A stretch of 64,000 nt of DNA from Rattus norvegicus (Eukaryota > Chordata > Mammalia > Rodentia > Muridae). This document shows, one piece after another, positions 60,505 through 64,000 of this stretch. The stretch spans positions 236,945,102 to 237,009,101 of the forward strand of contig NC_086019.1 in NCBI RefSeq assembly GCF_036323735.1, read 5' to 3'. A program made the translations under genes and the position numbers. A model generated the notes under the pieces. It ran no database searches and was not told the DNA's origin. It worked only from the letters and a program-made list of their open reading frames with translations. Each line of letters begins with the position of its first letter. The first letter of the stretch is position 1.

Positions 60505-60960
60505 AGCTTCGATTGCTGTGACAAAACACCATGGGCAGGGCAACTTATAGACAAAAGGGTTTCTTAGTAGTTTCCGGTTTCACAGGATGATTCCACAGCC
60601 ATCATAGAAGGGAGCATGGCAGCAGGCAGGCAAGGGCACTGAGCTATTGCTAAGACTTTGCTCTTTGATCCACAAGCAGGAGGCAGATTGAGGTAAACTG
60701 GAGTGGTTTGGCCTTTTGAAACCTCAAAGCTCACCACACACCTGAACCAACAAACACACACCTCCCGAATGGTTTCACTAACTGGGAACCAGGTACTCAA
60801 ACATCTGTATCTATGGGGGTCATTTGCTATTGAAAGCATTTTACATCTTACCAGTGGGTGGCGCCCCTGCTTTAGGACTGAAGTAAGCTGCTTGACCACC
60901 ACAAGGGACCTTCCTAGAGGTTTGAGGAACAATGGGAATGAATGAGGCCCAGAAAGTTAC
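60505..60960 (-). repeat. Common rodent interspersed repeat, reverse copy
   Basis: Starts GATTGCTGTGACAAAACACC, the reverse of the end of the repeat at 60170, so the two copies lie end to end in inverted orientation. Confidence 0.6.
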
Positions 60961-61094
60961 AATACTGTAAGTGAAAGTTACAGATTTCTAGCAGAGGTAA
61001 AGCCAGTCCACTAATTAAGGTGTTATAGTCTGGTATAGAGGGACCGGAAAACACAGAGATGGTTATATTGACAAAAATCAACGCCTAATTGCAA

Positions 61095-61258
61095 ATAACA
61101 ATTTGGGAGCGGGTGAGTGGGTGGGGGAATCCCCTCATAGAGAGGCCAACGGGAGCGGGCAGAGGGAGGCATGAGATGGGGGTTTTATGGAGAGGTAACT
61201 GGGAAGGGGGATATAATTTGAAATGTAAATGAATAAAATGACTAATAAAAAATAGTTG
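61095..61258 (+). mobile_element. LINE-1 3' end fragment
   Basis: GGGCAGAGGGAGGCATGAG, TTTGAAATGTAAATGAATAA and AAAATGACTAATAAAAAATA. Confidence 0.75.
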
Positions 61259-61577
61259 GAAGAGAAGGTGGTGGTAGTGAAATGGGCAGAGTTACAGATG
61301 AAATAAGAATTGCTTGTGACTCTTGCCAAAGTAAGGTGAGGGATAAATAGAGGGTTCTTATGTAATCCATGGTTTTGTATATATTTGAAAATTTTTCATT
61401 AAGAATGAAACCAACCTACGAATAAGATAGCAATGCTGAGAATACACACCAAACCACAGAGTTAATAGGAAGGAAAGGCTAAATATTGACCCAGAGGAGG
61501 CTGTAGCTCACAGGAAATGAAGAAACCCAATGAATGTGTAGTACTGAGTCATATTGTTTAAACTTCAATTTGATTGC

Positions 61578-61597
61578 CGGGGGGGGGGGGGGGGAGA
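61578..61597. repeat. G homopolymer
   Basis: About 17 consecutive G residues. Confidence 0.85.
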
Positions 61598-62079
61598 GGA
61601 ATCGCATTGTATTAGCTTGAAAAGTCAGTTTTTAAACAAAGTATAAATTGTCTTGTCCTTTTGTTTGGGGTGAATCTGGGATAAGCAGATGGGTGATACT
61701 GTCGACAGAAAGTCCAGAGTTAGGGAAGACAAAAAACTCTAGCCTTCAGACACAAAGGAGTGAGAGAAAATGTCCTCCTTACAATTGTAAATTCTTCATG
61801 GCTCAAATTCAGAGAGGACTGAGCTGGCTCATTCTGATTAATGATGGTTCATTTAAGGATACTTCTTTTAAGGGATATGTTTTATGTCCTCTGAAGAGTT
61901 TTCCCAGGTTGTTGTAGATAGATAGATATCCATGGAATTTAATATTTCTGAAGCATTAATAAAAATAGTTTAAAAAAACCTATGAAATTTTCTATCCATA
62001 CAAAGGGGTAAAATCCCTTTCAAGTGATCTTTCTTAGTATTCAGAAAAGTCTTGCTTTAATTGTAAAAGGATATATATA

Positions 62080-62300
62080 AATAAATAACATATATATATA
62101 TATAAATTTATGTGTGTAGTTGTTTTGCTTAAATGTATGTTTGTGCATTATTTGCTTGAAGAGCCCACAGAGACATTAGATCCCCAAGAACCAGAGTTAT
62201 AGATGGTTGTAAGCTGCCATGTGGATTCAGGCCATCAAATCTGGGTCCTCAGAGATAGGAGCCAGTGCTCTTAAACTGAGCCATTTCAGCAGCTCCAGGA
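62080..62300 (-). repeat. B2-family SINE (B3-like) with (TA)n
   Basis: TA run at 62085-62103, then GTTATAGATGGTTGTAAGCT and CAGTGCTCTTAAACTGAGCC. Confidence 0.75.
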
Positions 62301-63190
62301 AAGCTCCCAGTTTTAAAGATTTTGCACAGTAAGATAAAGAAGGTATTTCTATTTTCAAGTTACACAAGGCCAAGTTACAACAATCACAACTTATTCTGTT
62401 ATACATGCATGGTACTCTCTTCTCTTAAATAAAAGAAATGATTTATTAATGGTAAAGCGATGCATTTCCTTTAAACCAAAATTTACTTATAACCCTACTA
62501 ATGATTCAGTCAGTTATCTCATTGGAAAACTGAATGTTTTCCCTTCCACATTCTAGCTATCCTTGAGGCTCTGCCAAGAGATGGAATTTGGAATAAGGAC
62601 GATATGACTTACAGGCAGCCAGAGGCCTGAGTGTCACACTTCTGGCCACCAAGGACTGTGGTGAAGAAGAGAGAGGGCCTTGCTGCACATCACACTTGGG
62701 CTGTAGAAGGAGCTGTCACATCAACCATGGGCAGCCTCTGCATAGTGTGGGACACTGCTTACACCTCCTTTGATGCTTTGGCTGTTAGGTGCTGAGGATG
62801 GAAACCTGTGCTAGATTCCTCAAAGGCTGTGAGGAGTTTAAATGCAAGCCGTGAAGCTGGGACTGGGAGAATGTGTGGATACCCAGGGATGCTGTGGTCC
62901 TAAGCAAGAGAAGGTCGGGAGAGAACCAGATATCACTAGACTATCATGGGGCCAAATGCCTCAAACCATTTCAGACTCAGTAAATGCTTGAAGTTATACC
63001 AGGAAGCTGAGATTTTATCTGTGGGCTCCCTTGTCTTCTGGGACATTTTTTTTTTTTTTTAGGAGAGCACGAGTGTGCCGTCTATTTGTTCTGTCTCGTC
63101 AGTCATGTTTAGGATTTAGTTAGTGCTTCCTTAGACAGTGAGCTAAAGCTGCAGAGTTAAACAAGAACATCAGAAGATTCTGCCTGGTCC
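62300..63190. other. Intergenic, nothing recognised
   Basis: No gene or named repeat seen; an A/T-rich stretch with a T run near 63047. Confidence 0.5.
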
Positions 63191-63194
63191 CCTT

Positions 63195-63604
63195 TTCACT
63201 CTGGACTATGTTTTGTGTGTCAACTTGACACAAGCTGGAGTTATCACAGAAAAAGGAGCCTCAGTTGTGAAAATGCCTTCATGAGATCCAGCTGTAAGGC
63301 ATTTTCTCAACTAGTGGTCAAGGGGGGAGGACCTGGCCCATTGTGGGTGGTGCCGTCCCTGGGCTGGTGGTCTTGGGTTCTTCTATAAGAGAGCAAACTG
63401 ACCAAGCCAGGGGAAGTGAGCCAGTAAGTAATATCCCTCCATGGCCTCTGCATCAACTCCTGCTTTCTGACCTGCTTGAATTCCAGTCCTGACTTCCTTT
63501 GGTAATGAAACAGCAATGTGGAAGTGTAAGCTGAATAAACCCTTTCCTCCCCAACTTGCTTCCTGGTCATGTTTGTGCAGGAATAGAAACCCTGACTAAG
63601 ACAC
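63195..63604 (+). repeat. Common rodent interspersed repeat, family not named
   Basis: GTGTGTCAACTTGACACAAG, GGCATTTTCTCAACTAGTGG, GGCTGGTGGTCTTGGGTTCT, GAATAAACCCTTTCCTCCCC. Same family as the copies at 60.2 and 60.5 kb and more complete. Confidence 0.7.
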
Positions 63605-64000
63605 TGCCTTCACACCTCGGATGTTTACCTTGACTCAGAAGGAATATGTTTCTACTTCATTCACATCATTATTGTTGGTGTTGCTATTGTACATATCCAG
63701 ATTTCTCAGAATGCAGAGTGAGGAGAGGACCACAAATAGCAGGAATAGTGTTGACTCAGGCAGAAAGCCTGTGGCCCTGCGGCATGAGCATCATAGTTAC
63801 CTTAACTCCTCTGGCATTTAGGGCGGTGGCTGTGGTGAGCCCAGGACAGTTAGTTAACTTTCACCCACAGTCACCCTGTGCATTTCTTTGCCCTTATGGC
63901 CTCAGAGTCCGACTTCTGGTCCTCCCTCCAACAGTCTTTGAGTAACAGCTAGCCTTTAATGAGTTTCCTTGTTACCTCCTCCTCCTCCCCTTTCCTCTTC
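63605..64000. other. Right-edge intergenic sequence
   Basis: No gene recognised; two overlapping ORFs (to 63945) show no conserved features. Confidence 0.5.

Overview
This window is rodent nuclear DNA, almost certainly rat (Rattus). It carries many ID (BC1-type) SINEs, several with perfect target-site duplications, plus B1, B2/B3 and B4 SINEs, rodent LINE-1 pieces and many CA/GA microsatellites. The two protein-coding loci are Brd10 (Kiaa2026) and Ranbp6, both on the minus strand. In human this neighbouring pair sits on 9p24 between MLANA and IL33. I assigned genes by recognising protein sequence, not by database search.

Layout, left to right: 1-4103 is the start of a Brd10 intron (the rest of the gene lies beyond base 1). 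4104-5521 is Brd10 coding exon 3, 20212-20412 is exon 2 and 37706-38295 is the coding part of exon 1, inside a CpG island (about 37500-39070). The splice sites join in phase and give about 736 codons of the N-terminal part of the protein: an atypical bromodomain, a charged linker, and a region that looks DDT/WHIM-like. The two full introns (about 14.7 kb and 17.3 kb) are AT-rich and full of repeats; intron 2 holds a processed Rpl7a pseudogene (about 10636-11525). 42033-45350 is the intact, intronless Ranbp6 open reading frame, with a CpG-rich promoter and a perfect CRE just upstream. From about 45.6 kb to the end I see no gene, only repeats and unrecognised sequence.

Both genes act in the nucleus or in transport to it: Brd10 is a probable chromatin protein and Ranbp6 an importin-beta family member. 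They have separate promoters and need not act together.

I found no new multi-gene system. The best leads are a fragment of Brd10 exon 3 duplicated in the next intron and split by a small polyadenylated retro-insertion with a hairpin; an LTR-like element in the same intron carrying a TATA box, a purine-rich expansion and an AATAAA signal in the gene's sense; and the His in place of the usual Asn in the Brd10 bromodomain.
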